The notes under the pieces: generated by a model
Told to the model about the DNA's origin: nothing
Database searches by the model: none
Seen by the model: only the letters and a program-made list of their open reading frames with translations
Shown: positions 13,001 to 25,143 of the stretch, piece after piece
How the letters are laid out: each line of letters opens with the position of its first letter
Numbering within the stretch: position 1 is the first letter of the stretch
Position numbers and translations under genes: made by a program
Assembly: GCA_029706075.1 (NCBI GenBank)
Contig: JAINUG010000026.1
Coordinates: forward strand, 913,001 to 977,000
Length of the DNA: 64,000 bases
Reading direction: 5' to 3'
Source: Aldrovandia affinis
Lineage: Eukaryota > Chordata > Actinopteri > Notacanthiformes > Halosauridae

Positions 13001-16000
13001 GACATCCTTGTTCGCCAAATGTTGTGTTTTGAAAGAACGGAGGCAAAACAGTGGTTAGCCAAGTAAACTTTCACTTCATACAACCATCACAGCAACCACA
13101 CAAAACATACGGCAAATGCCGTTAGGGATTTGCGACAGTCCATAAAATGCAATGTTACAGTACATTTTGGCTGATATTCTGTGTTTTGCTAAAAATCCAG
13201 CTGTAAAAACATTGTTCCTCTATATAACCCTGTAACATTGGTTTGCTCTTCCCAACTGTTACTTCTTGCCTTCCCAAGAAATATAGACTGAGCTGCGCCA
13301 ACCTTTCTATCTGCAATTGATAGTAAAGGTAGTTTATACACTTCACTTCTCAAACAGGAATTAATCAAAAATATAGCAACCCCCAATCATGTCAGCTTGG
13401 CACCCTACTATGATATGAAAATCAGGGTTCCATAAAATGAGTCTACAGAGTATACGCCTATTTAAGTACCTGTAACAAGCTTTACCTTAAATTCCATTCA
13501 CATTTGTGCAACAATATGTACTGCACCTTGAATATAACTGTGGAAAACCAAGTGAGGCGAGTCTGTCAGCCAAGCTAAACTCTTGTCAGGTGGAAAATAA
13601 TCATCTGTCACTTTCCTAATTTGCCTGCCTTATTAGACCAACATCACTTCTCTGCCATTATACCCCCTTATACAGGCAAAACATGTTACAAAAAAACCCA
13701 CCTTCTTTACCAGCAAAACCCAGAGGGTCCCTTCATCCCTCTGCGTTTAAAGCTGCCTGGAAAAATACAGGAAAGGGGCTGAAGCAGCAGGGCTGGATAT
13801 ATCTGATGTCTGCCAGAGATAAGGTACTGACTCCAGGTAAGACTGAGGGAAAGGAGGCTGCCCTAACCACTGCTCCAGACCATTCCCATTCAGGCCTGAT
13901 CACCTGGCACAGGGGGGCCTCCGCCAATTCCGCATGTAGCTAAGGAGTGTGTGCACATGAGTCTCGGACAGTGACCTCATCTCCTTGAGTCAAGGTAAAA
14001 GCACAATTAGTCACCTGTGTCTTTAGAGCAGTGAGCGAATTGCTTCCCTTGTGAGAGAGCGATCTACGTCAACCAGTGGGGTTACACACAGAAGGAGGGG
14101 GGGAGGATTGCAAACAAATTAAAATACAGTTGATTTTTCAGGTCTGCAAATAAGCTAACCTTTTAAAAAATATATCTTGTTTAAAATAGCACCGGGAGGC
14201 AATGTGACATAGGTGTGAAAGTCCCTGAGAGCACAGACGAGAGAGCGAAAGAGAGAACAAAAGCGGGGGGAGAGAGAGAGATAGAGGATAGGGGGGCTAG
14301 AGAAAGCTGATAGGGAGGTAAGAGAGAGGACGTTGAAGAGTGAAAGAAGTGGACACTATATAATATAGTCTCCCCACGTGTGCTGTGCTCTCAGTTCTCA
14401 TCCCTCACATACTGCCTTAAAAGCTTGCCCTGTTTCATCACACACATCTCTTAATTCGCCTGGCTGGACTCATCCCTCTCACATGACCTCGCCAGCCAGG
14501 CCAAGCTCATTTCCCCCCCTGTGTCATCTCCTCAGCCTTTCCTTACCAGAGGCCTGAGGCGACTCCACACTGCACAAACTGCCAGAGTTTTCTGCCATCC
14601 CGGAATTGCAGACGGGATATCAAATCTGACCTTTAAAAACTGAATTCAATTTTTTTGATGGAATGTGATGTTTCAGAACAGAACAAGAGAGTTTCGCGTT
14701 GCAAACAGCAATGTATGAGATGAGAGTGCACAGAGTGCATACATGGACACATGTTAAGTTGTCAAGTTGTCCGTAAGAGATTCTTTACATAAATCTTCTC
14801 AAAGGGATTGAAGAACTACCTCTTCAGACAACATTTGAACAGAGTTAAATGTTTAAATGCACTTATTGTAAGTCACTCTGGATAAGAATGGATGCTAAAT
14901 GTGTAAAATGTACAATGTGTTCTGCTCTCAATTAGTCATCAGATTCAGCAAAACTGATGCAAACAAAATTATTCAGAGACCATGCTGAGCAGTAACCATG
15001 GTTACCAGTAAAAAATATTTTGTTTCAACAGAATTGTGAATTTCTTACAGAAAATGTGTCTCATAGGATTAAAAAATATGAAAATCATCAGCCCTTTTTA
15101 CAGATATTATGTATCACACATACACTTGTTATAATTAATTATGAAATGAATAAATGTGGAACAATTCATTTAAAAACAACAAGGAAAAAAAACAACTGAA
15201 AACTGGAGAGAGGGGAGCCTGTACACTAAACCATTAGCTATATTTATATTATGTTGAAGGAAATGTACCTGGCTTGGAGTGGTAATATGTGTTTCCAAAA
15301 AGCACATGATTTCCGCCAGCCCAACCACATCTTGCGAACTTGAACTAATCATTTGTACGAGAGAATGGTGGATGTCCAATACAGCCAATGTGCATGGAAA
15401 CATTTTTACCAATTGAAACTGTTGCCATTGAATTTGAAGCACATAAACCACTGCTTTACCATCAAGCTAAGCTCTAGCTAAAGGTTTTACATGCAAAATG
15501 CCCATTTCATACAAAATTGTGAGTCAGCGTACTATAGTCACGTAAGTTGATGCTAATTGAAACATAGCATCTACAGCAGTCACAATGATACCACTGAGCG
15601 TGGTGTCGGGTGTCACAGACTGCCAGACTGTCCAGACTGGGGAAGGATTTCGTAACACTGATGCCACAGCACTGAGCATTCACAAGGTTCTAGTGATTCT
15701 ACTGATCCTCCAACACTGGGAACAGACAATGTGGTCTCCCACAGAACTCCCTTGCACCACTTCTTCCCCCAGCCATATTTCCATCTCCCTGTCCCTTCCT
15801 CATTCTCATCCCTGGCCTGTCTCTGGTGCCACACGCCATCTGTTAAACAAGAACCATCCTTCCCCACCTCCAATCACCTTCTGAAGCCTCATATCTGTAG
15901 AACACAGCATGGAGCGGTGGAAGGCCAGACTCAGAGAATGCAGCTCTTAAACAGTGCTTTCCTGTTATTGCCCGGTCATTGTATTATTCATTTTAAGAGG

Positions 16001-17983
16001 CTACTGGGATCAGGTAAACTGTTTAAAATGTTTTTTGCTGTACTTGGACTTGCACTGCAGCCGTATGTAGGAGAGGTTGGGAAACTGGACACAAAACCTG
16101 AAGGCAGCCGTTGTCTATTCTTAAGCAAGGCATTTAACCTGCCCCAGTAGATGTGGCTGTGGAAAAGGTTCACATATAAAAAGGAAAAGTGTATGTTGGG
16201 TAAACTCATCTGCTAAATAAACAAATCATGTCAATGTAAAACGGTAATTTGACATTTGTTGTAAAAACTTTAAAAAATCACATTTCATACTTTGCATTGT
16301 ACTGTGGACCTATGTGTGTTCAGGAAGGCGCCCTGAATGAGGACATTGGTCTGATAAGGAATGTTAGCCCTACACTGCCAGTGTCACTCTGTAACACAGC
16401 AAGCTGTGGGCTGTTGCAACATTGTATTTTGAGCAATGCCTGTCCTTGGTCACATACGAACAAAGGCTGTGAAATACCATATCAAACAAATACCATATTT
16501 GCCATTATAAAACCCGGCACCCTAAATGTTTAGTACTGGTCAATTGATCACTGTGATGCTTGGTGGATTGTATAAGCATGTAAACCGAAGGTTACTTCAA
16601 TCCTACTGGCAGGAACATTTGTTTTTAAACATACTGTACTGCCCTTTTATTCAGAGTAGTATGATTTAAAAAAAAAACTAAAACATGACCATGTTTACCC
16701 ACACTCACTGGCCAGTTAATTAATGGGTAGCAAATAGTGGACACAAATCTATTTGTAATTTAAGGAATGTTGCACAGTAATTTGTTTTCAAATGTGCCAT
16801 GTCCCGTTCATAACAGCTTATTGTTAAAGAAACACCATACACCCTAACAAGTTCTGATTAAAAGGGATAACATACAGTCCTAAGAAGGGAAATATTTTGT
16901 TTCATGGACCTTTCAAGGTTAGTTTAATAATATTATGTTAATATCTATAATTGGTATTTAAAAAATACACATATTCAAGAAAATATTTGCGCCTTCTGCC
17001 TGATATTTTATTGATGCTTGTTTCCACTATCATAGCAATACATACACAGGAGTAAGAGTTACATGCCACATATATGTAGTAGAGTACATTCACCAAACCT
17101 TGTTTCTTATGATGTTATTCTAAAATCCTGGTGCTTCTTTTAATTAATCAAAAATATATATTTCAAAAGCTTTTGGCAGGTGCATTCCAGAAAACACTAT
17201 GATGCAGTAAACAAATACCTCCATCAAAATGCTTCCTTCATGAATCACCATAACTTTGCCACAGAACTGGTTAGTGTCAGCCACAGGTACATTGAAATGT
17301 TAGGGATGATTATAATAAAGGTTATTCATTTATATGAAACATAACACTCAGGGCCAGACTTACTACAGGATGGACTTACTGCATTGGAAAAAGCAGTCGC
17401 AAGGTTGCAATATTTCCAAGTCAGATTTAGATTACTAAACGGTCGCAATGATTCAAATGAGTCGATATTAGGATGTAATTTGCAGGGGTGAAGTCACTTT
17501 GCGACTTAACAAAGTCTATTCTTAACCAAGTCTATTTTAGATGAATAGTTAAATCTGTTCATGCATATGTACACCTGGGGTGAACGCACTAAACCAGGGT
17601 GGAGATTTTGTAAATTAGGTCGATTAAGTATTCCGTCTGATTTACGAAAGCATGCCTTAATTGCAACTCTCCCGGTTCATGCCACGACAGCTTTATTTTC
17701 AGGAATAGCCAGACAGCCAAGTCAGAATTGAAAATATATATTCTATATAGCATATACAGTGATGCTTCAAGGTTTGTGGACCCCTTGTGCAATCATAGAA
17801 ATCTAGGGTTTTTACCACAAAATCCTTATTTAATCAGAACCAGTCTAACTGAAATAAAGGTCTATATTTACCAATTTCATAGGTTTTTTGAGGAAATTGT
17901 ACATATAGTAGAGTAAAAATAGGGAAAACAATAATTAGTGAAGGTGCAAAAATAAGTGAACCTCCTGTAAAAATAAGTGAACT

Positions 17984-18063
17984 TCGAGTAAACTTTTACT
18001 TCATACAACCATCATAGCAACCACACATAACATACGGCAAATGCCGTTCAAGATTTGCGACGA
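17984..18063 (-). repeat. Detached gypsy LTR fragment
   Basis: This nearly repeats the LTR end of the gypsy remnants (matching 13058-13135 and 23199-23245 plus 24154-24180): AGTAAAC, ACTTCATACAACCATCA, CGGCAAATGCCG. It has the same orientation. It lies 3 kb on the 3' side of the copy B gypsy body and could be what is left of its 3' LTR. Confidence 0.55.
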
Positions 18064-18923
18064 TCCAGAATACGGTAGTGTTTCTAAACAACGTAAAGAT
18101 GTCACAGTCAAACGGTGAGGGCATAACAGGCAGCTGCAACAGCTGAACTAGGTGTGAAAGGTGGCCTCAAATAGTCTTTTTCCACTGGACAGTACGGTAC
18201 GGCACGGCATGGCACAATTACCAATCCGTGCTCCCACGTTTTGTCGCTTTTTCCACTGCCAAGCGACCCATACAAAACCTACTGTTTCGGTACTACTGAG
18301 CCAAACAGGGACCTAAGAGTGAAGCTAGCAATACTGCAGACCATTCATTTGTGAAGCGCAATCATCACAGAACCATCATGCTAAATCTCAGACCGGCTCA
18401 GACACAACCGCCATGTTTTTTTTAGCTTCACTTCGATTATTGGTAGGCTATTAATCGAAGAGTATTATACAGAGGTTGACATTATTGTCAGGTTTGCGTG
18501 ATTCTACGAGTGAGGTTTGTGTTACAGAAACTGAAATAAACACATTTTCTTTGAAAGGACAAAGTACAGTACTGTCGTTTTCATTCACGCAATTAGAATA
18601 TATATTTTCATAGTACAACATTTTCATTCCTCACATAAATAGATTTTTTGATATAGGAATCGCTTTGATGCATTCCGATGCTCGAGCTAAACCCAAGCCT
18701 TTGGAACAAAAGGATCTGAACTGGACAGTGTCAAGTGACAAAGTGTGTGAACAATCTTGCGAATTCATAAATTGACACTCGCATTTATTTATTTTTAAGC
18801 TCGTAGCTAGGGCTGCACGATATGGGCAAAATCTCATATTGCGATAATCTTGCTACATATTGCGATTGCGATACAGCATGCGATGTAAGAAAACACATGG
18901 GTGGAAAATTGATCATTGATATA

Positions 18924-20126
18924 CACTCAGTGGCCACTTTCTTAGGTGCGCCTTTCTAGTACTGGGTAGGACCCCTCTTTGCCCCCAGAACACCCTGAAT
19001 TCTTCATGGCATGGATTCAACAAGGTGCTGGAAACATTCCTCAGAGATTCTGGTCCATGATAGCATCATGCAGATGCTGCAGATTTGTTGGCTGCACATT
19101 CATGTTGTGAATCTCCCATTCCACCACACCCCAAAGGCGCTCTATTGGACTGAGATCTGGTGACTGTGGAGGCCATTGTAGTATACTGAACTCATTGTCA
19201 TGTTCGTGGAACCAGCTTGAGACGAAGTGTGCTTTGTGACATGGCGCATTATCCTGCTGGAAGTAGCCATTAGAAGATGGGTAGACTGTGGCTATAAAGG
19301 GATGCACATGGTCAGCAACAAGACTCAGGTAGGCTGTGGCATTCAAACAATGCTCAATTGGTATTAAGGGGCCTAATGTGTGCCAAGAAAACATTCCCCA
19401 CACTATTACACCACCACCACCAGCCTGAACCGTTGACACAAGGCAGGATGGATGCATGAATTCATGTTGTTTATGCCAAATTCTGACCCTACCATCTGCA
19501 TGTTGCAGCAGAAATCGAGATTTGTCAAACCAGGCAACGTTTTTCCAATCTTCAACTGTCCAGTTTTGGTGAGCCTGTGCCCACTGTAGCCTCACTTTCC
19601 TGTTCTTAGCTGACAGGAGTGGAACCCGGTGTGGTCTTCTGCTGCTGTAGCACATCCACTTCAAGGCTCAACGTGTTGTGCGTTCAGAGATGCTCTTCTG
19701 CATACCACTGTTGTAACGCGTGGTTATTTGAGTTATTAGTCGCCTTCCTGTCAGCTGAAACCATTCTGGCCATTCTCCTCTGACTTCTCTCATTAACAAG
19801 GCGTTTTGCCCACAGAACTGCCGCTCACTGGATGTTTTTGGTTTTTTTGCACCATTCTCTGTAAACTCTAGAGACTGCTGGACATGAAAATCCCATGAGG
19901 TCAGCAGTTTCTGAGATACTCACACCACACCGTCTGTCATTCCACTGTCAAAGTCACTTAGATCACATTTCTTCCCCATTCAGATTTTTGGTCTGTACAA
20001 CAACTGAACCTCTTGACCATGTCTGCATGCTTTTATGCATTGAGTTGCTGCCACATGATTGGCTGATTAGATAATTGCATTAATGAGCAGGTGTACAAGC
20101 GTCCCTAATAAAGTGGCCACTGAGTG
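18924..20126 (-). mobile_element. Tc1/mariner element (CACTCAGTGGCCAC family), in copy B
   Basis: The inverted ends CACTCAGTGGCCACTTT and AAAGTGGCCACTGAGTG are each bordered by TA (18922-18923, 20127-20128). It is about 1.2 kb and carries a broken transposase on the minus strand. It sits inside the hAT MITE and is therefore younger than it. Confidence 0.92.
19041..19979 (-). pseudogene. Tc1 transposase pseudogene
   Basis: The C-terminal 207 codons are open (19041-19664). They include NWTVEDWKNVAWFDKSRF, the GGGGVIVWGMFS motif, YFQQDNAPCH and PQSPDLSPIERLWG, covering the DDE catalytic domain. The N-terminal part (19665-19979, starting MGKKCDLSDFDSGM) is recognisable, but contains in-frame stops and frameshifts, so no full protein can be made. 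Confidence 0.85.
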
Positions 20127-21568
20127 TATACGTATGTGTTCCAGACGTCATAGAATAGACATTATATTAAGCGAATTAAGGCAACCCAAACAATATCATT
20201 TTCCCCAATATTAGTTTAGCCTACTGAAATGTTGAAAAAAATTATTCAACTGTTTTTGTTGAACTTCTTAATCACATTGCTGAATGAACAAAGCTGTTTC
20301 TTTCACCATTGTGCCTTTGAGTTTGTTTTCCTAAGACGTTGCATTTGCAAATGCATCCGAGATTGGTGCTTACTTAGGCTGGGACTGAGTCTGGGATGTA
20401 ATTGTGGTAAATGAGTTCTAGGAGACAAAGCTAGTCTGCGAGTATGTGTGGGAAACAAATGTAAGACAAAACATGCCTAGCGTCGAGCGTTGCTATAGAT
20501 TTACCGCATACCGCAAACTTTGGCGGTATGATATTGCAAATTCTCATATCAGAATAGTGATCGGAATACGATATATCGTTCACTACCACTCGTAGCTCGT
20601 GCTGGACATATTTTTGCAGTGACAAGCTACATAAAAGCACAGATGTAAACACAAAGACAAATATAGCTAATGTTTTTATTTTGATACGACTGAAAAAATG
20701 TAGGCTACAGATGTAAGAAATATGAGGTATTAAATGTCAGGTTGGTAAATTGCAATTCATTGGAGGACTAACGCCGAATAATAAATATGAAAGATTATAT
20801 AGCCTAGTGTGAAGTCACTGCATGGTACCTCCTGCCCTCGCAAAACCAAACGCTTAGGTAGAGGTAAGAAAATTGTAGCTAATGTTACGGGGAAAGCAGT
20901 GTTCTGCTTTTCTGAATTTGAGCTGGAATGTTTACAATGTCACTACAGCGGTCGCATTCTTTTTTGTCACCTCAGATAACTCCTCCTATCTTCACAGTTC
21001 TGTTGTGCGGTGGAAAAAACTACTCAGGGGATAGTTACGGGTACAGATGGTTGCCGTGCCTATCCGTACTGTCGGTGAAAAAATGCCAAAAGTCTCCAAG
21101 AGAGCGGGGGCGTATCTGCACCCTCACAGGACAGGGAGAGACTGGTGAGTCGCGGCTCCAGTGCTTGGCCTGCCAGAATGTCCCCCTCACCCCCAAGCAC
21201 AGGTTCAGTGTCCACCATCATTGGCAGGCCCTCCGGGGCTACGGCAGGAGCAGTGTCCATCTGTGGTGCTGTAGGGGCTGGCACCTTACGAGGGCAACTT
21301 GCATGCTAACGTGAGCCATTGACCAGTTGGAATGTCACCAGCCATAATTGACGGGTGACCTGGAAGGGAGCAGACCAGAAAGAGGCAAGCTTGTTACCAC
21401 GATGTGGGCGTCAGGCCCGGACCCAGTCGGAGATCATGATCGTGGTGGGGTTGGCGCGGTGCTGCTTGTTGTACTAGTCTTTCATGGCTTGCTCTGCCTC
21501 CACACGGTTTCCCTGACCGGATAAATACGTGGATGTTTGGGGCCTGGTCGGAGCTTAGTCAGAAGTAT

Positions 21569-21925
21569 TTAGAGCTCCCGTCCCAGCATGAGCGAAGCTG
21601 GAGACATGCCTGTAGTGGCATCGTGGGTAGCACAATAGTGTAGGAGCGTCTGGGTGAGGGCAGAAACAAAGGGGATCACTTGTGCCAGGTGTGCATGCAG
21701 TCCATTTTTGAGGCTCTGGTTGTACCTTTTAACACCCCCATTAGCCTTAGTATTATAATATGCAGTGCGTATGTGGTGTATCCCTTTGGCAGCTAAAAAG
21801 GTGGCGAACTCCGCTGACACAAACTGCAGCCCACTGTCAGTGGTTATCGCCCGGGGCACCCCCCAGTGGGAGATGAGCAGCTCAAGGAAGTTCACCATAG
21901 CACCAGCTGTGACTGTAGAGCCAGG
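21569..21925 (-). pseudogene. Gypsy integrase pseudogene, copy B
   Basis: A continuous frame from GVPRAITTDSGLQFVSAEF through IRTAYYNTKANGGVKRYNQS to SPASLMLGREL covers the second half of the integrase core and its C-terminal side. The N-terminal zinc-binding HHCC part is gone, because the deletion fuses this segment to protease-side sequence. Confidence 0.85.
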
Positions 21926-22169
21926 GGTATTCTGTGCAGGGGCTAGATCACTGGAGGAACATCTGGGTTGAGCAGTGGCTTGTGGGTGAATGCTGGCAGA
22001 CAGCCCAGGCCATTGAAGAGTGTGGGCCACTGCTGTTGCCATGGTGACTCAACACTGGGGATAACAGCGCCATCATTGTCCTGAAGTGAGAAACCCAGGC
22101 GGACAAAAAGGTTGAGTCTGAGAATGTTGGCACCTTTCTGAGTGATGTGGAGTGGAAATGCGAAGTGAC

Positions 22170-23083
22170 TTCGTTCCATATTGCACTGGCAGCCTCAAAA
22201 GTCCAATAACTTCAATTTTGGTTTGACTATATCCACATAGGTTGGTTGATAGAAGTTCCAGGGTCAGGTGACAGAAGAATGCCTTGTACTTTGGCCCCTG
22301 TGTCTAGGAGCAAGGTAATACAACACTCCCCCAGCTGAACAGCACATGGAAAAAAGACCTGGGTCTGGTCCCACTGTGTGAATCACTGCCTGTGATGGTG
22401 GGCTGCCTGGGCCAGTGCTGAGCTGGAGTGGCACCACCTCACAAAATGGTTGAGCTTGCCACAATGTCGACACTTCTGTCCATGTGCTGGGCAATCTGGG
22501 GATCTGTTAGCATGACGAGTAGATCCGCAATTCCCACAATGCATCTCTGTTGGCCTGCTTGAGGCTGGGTTTGCTGGATGAGGGCAGGTTTCGATGCCTC
22601 CAAGTTCAGCTGTGGCACTGCCAGTATATCAGCTGATGAGGTAGCATTAGCAGTCTCTGCTATTTTAGCTGCACAGTTTGTAGCTGTCTCAACTTGGAGT
22701 GCTATGGTGAGAGAATTTTCCAATGACAATGCATCAGGCTCAAGAAACAGTATCTCCCTCACACACGCACTGTTCATCTTCTAAATCAGCTCATTCTGCA
22801 GGTCACCAAAGTTGCATTTTTGTGATAGTCTACATAAATCTGCAACAAACTGGCTAGCCGACTCACTGGATTGTCGGCTTCTTTGTCTTAAAAATAGCCA
22901 TTTCAGCAACACGTTCTGATTCCGTAAAAAATTACTCTGCAATGCATTTCCCAGGGACTGACAATTCCTCAATCCTTCTCCCCCGAGGCAGTGCAAAAGA
23001 ATTGTGCGTTTCCCCTGGTGTCCATGCCGGTGGCTACGAGATAAGTCCCGAGAGAATCCACCGGTCCCACGGAACTGGATCAC
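22170..23083 (-). pseudogene. Gypsy gag-protease pseudogene, copy B
   Basis: Gag capsid motifs (TILLHCLGGEGLRNCQSLG, SSESASQFVADLCRLSQKC) are followed by a low-complexity linker. A zinc-knuckle-like Cys/His stretch is read in broken frames (about 22440-22530), then a retropepsin motif LLLDTGAK. Several frame changes make it non-functional. These segments are missing from copy A. Confidence 0.7.
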
Positions 23084-23248
23084 CAGCGTGCGGCAGAAAC
23101 GGCTCAGGAGGAGGTAAAGATATTACCGACGTGGTTGGGGCTGGATTAGACATCCTCGTTCGCCAAATGTTGTGTTTTGAGGCAAAACAGTGGTTAGCCG
23201 AGTAAACTTTCACTTCATAAAACCATCACAGCAACCACACAAAACATA

Positions 23249-24151
23249 CACTACTGGTCAAAAGTTTTAGAACACCTGGACTTTTCCAGTTTTTACTGAA
23301 ATGTTAGCAGTTCAAGTCCAGTGAATAACCTGAAATGGTACAAAAGGTAAGCGGTAAACTGCCAGAGGTAAAAAATTAAATTTAAAAACAGTTTAGGTTA
23401 CCAAAAACGAATTTTCAGTTATAAAAGAGGGAACAAGTAATGGGTAACGTGGTTTAACAGTCACTCTGTGCAAGTCGCCGACTCTGGACCTTCACGCTTC
23501 CTCCTCCATGTTTGACAGTTGATGTCACACACTGAGGAACCATCCTTTCGCCTACTCGACAGCCTACCAAAACCTTTCAAATTTTCAAGATTTCCAATTT
23601 TGATTCATCGGTCCATAAGAACTTGTTCCAGTCTTCTGTAGTCCACTGGTGGTGCTTCATGGCCCAGGAAAGCCTCTTTCTTATTTTGCCATCTTTGCAA
23701 TGGCTTTCTTACTGCCACTCGACCTGTCAAACCTGCAGCTCAAAGTCTTCTCTTCATCGTTGAAACTGAGACCTTACTTCGACCACTGTTAAGCTGTGCT
23801 TGAAGCTATTGTCCTGTGAGCCGCCTATCACGCAAGCTGTTGACTCAGAAACTTGTCTTCTGATTTTGTTGTGGCTTTGGGTCTGCTGGACCTCTTCCTG
23901 TCAGAGTTTTGTCCAGTTTCCAAGTGCCTTTTGATGGTGTAGGAAACTACTCACTGCCAAAAAATGTACATTATTTTTCAGTTTTTTGTAACCTAAACTT
24001 TTTTTATAATTATAATTATTTATTTATTTTTTACCTCTGGCAGTTTACCACTTACCTTTGTACCATTTCAGGTTATTCACTGGACTTGACCTGCTTAAAT
24101 TTCAGTAAAAACTGGAAAATGGGGGTGTTCTAAAACTTTTGACCGGTAGTG
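23249..24151 (-). mobile_element. Deleted Tc1 element, copy B only
   Basis: The ends are CACTACTGGTCAAAAGTTTT and its inverse, with TA on each side (23247-23248, 24152-24153). Copy A reads AAAACATACGGCAAATG without the insert (about 13105), so the empty site is visible. The 0.9 kb interior retains broken minus-strand transposase fragments (the DESKF-like and PSMLTVDV-type regions). Confidence 0.9.
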
Positions 24152-25143
24152 TACGGCAAATGCCGTTATGGATTTGCAATAGTCCATAAAATGCAATGTT
24201 ACTGTACATTTTGGCTGATATTCTGTGGTTTGCAATAAATCCAGCTGTAAAAACATTGTTTCTCTATATAACCCTGTAACATTGTTTTGCTCTTCCCAAC
24301 TGTTACTTCTTGCCTTCCCAAGAAATATAGACTGATCTGCGCCATTGTATCTGCAATTGATAGTAAAGGTAGTTCATACACTTCACTTCTCAAACAGGAA
24401 TGAATAAAAAATATAGCTAATGGCACAAGTTTATGTTAGCTTGCCACCCTACTATGATATGAAAATCAAGGTTCCATGAAATGGGTCTACATTTTACTCC
24501 TATTTAAGTACCCGTAACAAGCTTTACCTTAAATTCTATTCACATTTGTGCAACAATATGTACTGCACCTTGGGTACAACTGTGGAAAACCAAGTGAGGT
24601 GAGTCTGTCAGCCAAGCTAAACTCTGTCAGGTGGAAAAGAATCATCTGTCACTTTCCTAATTTGCCTGCCTTATTAGACCAACATCACTTCTCTGCCATT
24701 ATACCCCCTTATACAGGCAAAACATGTTACAAAAAAACCCACCTTCTTTACCAGCAAAACCCAGAGGGTCCCTTCATCTCTCTGCGTTTAATGCTGCCTG
24801 GAAAAATACAGGAAAGGGGCTGAAGCAGCAGGGCTGGATATATCTGATGTCTGCCAGAGATAAGGTACTGACTCCAGGTAAGACTGAGGGAAAGGAGGCT
24901 GCCCTAACCACTGCTCCAGACCATTCCCATTCAGGCCTGATCACCTGGCACAGGGGGGCCTCCGCCAATTCCGCATGTAGCTAAGGAGTGTGTGCACATG
25001 AGTCTCGGACAGTGACCTCATCTCCTTGAGTCAAGGTAAAAGCACAATTAGTCACCTGTGTCTTTAGAGCAGTGAGCGAATTGCTTCCATTGTGAGAGAG
25101 TGATCTACGTCAACCAGTGGGGTTACACACAGAAGGAGGGGGG

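Larger units (their letters stand above)
10508..13135 (-). mobile_element. Ty3/gypsy retrotransposon remnant, copy A
   Basis: In transcription order (minus strand): an LTR part (about 13030-13135), a leader with a candidate primer binding site TTTGGCGAACAAGG (about 13004-13018), gag (12632-13000), reverse transcriptase (11871-12448), RNase H (11645-11866), integrase (10954-11476) and a pol C-terminus (10611-10820). Gag C-terminus and protease are missing by a deletion near 12480-12500. Frames are broken in many places, so it is dead. No 3' LTR is seen. Confidence 0.85.
4193..14104. repeat. Tandem segmental duplication, copy A
   Basis: This is the first unit of a direct tandem duplication inside app intron 1. 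Anchors matched by eye between copies: 4193 with 14109 (unit start), 4440-4740 with 14340-14640, 5730-6800 with 15570-16800, 8160-8460 with 20790-21040, 10508-11370 with 21044-21910, 12480-13120 with 22690-23240, 13440-14104 with 24480-25143 (unit end). Copy A has its own insertions (SINE at 7005, 2 kb insertion at 8462 with an hAT in it). It lacks about 340 bp present in B near 17110-17470. Confidence 0.9.
18809..20589. mobile_element. hAT-like MITE with 8-bp target duplication, interrupted by Tc1
   Basis: TCGTAGCT flanks both ends (18801-18808 and 20590-20597). The left end reads AGGGCTGCACGATATGG and the right end, reversed, GTGGTAGTGAACGATATATCG, an imperfect inverted repeat of the hAT type. 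Without the Tc1 inside it, the element is about 580 bp and non-coding. Confidence 0.75.
21044..23245 (-). mobile_element. Ty3/gypsy retrotransposon remnant, copy B
   Basis: This is the same insertion as in copy A, with a different deletion. Gag (22781-23083), the gag C-terminus (22439-22777), protease (LLLDTGAKVQG, about 22290-22330) and integrase (21569-21925) are present. RT and RNase H are removed at a junction near 21917. The LTR-proximal sequence at 23160-23245 matches copy A, and the Tc1 at 23249 interrupts what follows. Confidence 0.85.
14109..25143. repeat. Tandem segmental duplication, copy B
   Basis: This is the second unit, head-to-tail with copy A. The A/B junction at about 14104-14109 joins the unit end (GTTACACACAGAAGGAGG) directly to the unit start (TTGCAAACAAATTAAAATAC). 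Copy B carries private insertions: an hAT with a nested Tc1 (18809-20589) and a Tc1 (23249-24151). It also has a gypsy-LTR fragment (17984-18063) absent at the matching place in A. Sequence past 25143 is unduplicated. Confidence 0.9.

Noticed and set aside
13683..13943. 86-codon ORF conserved in both duplicate copies (also 24724-24984)
   Set aside because: The flanking bases are just as similar, so conservation reflects the duplication. No domain, no splice context, and a frame of equal length is open on the other strand.
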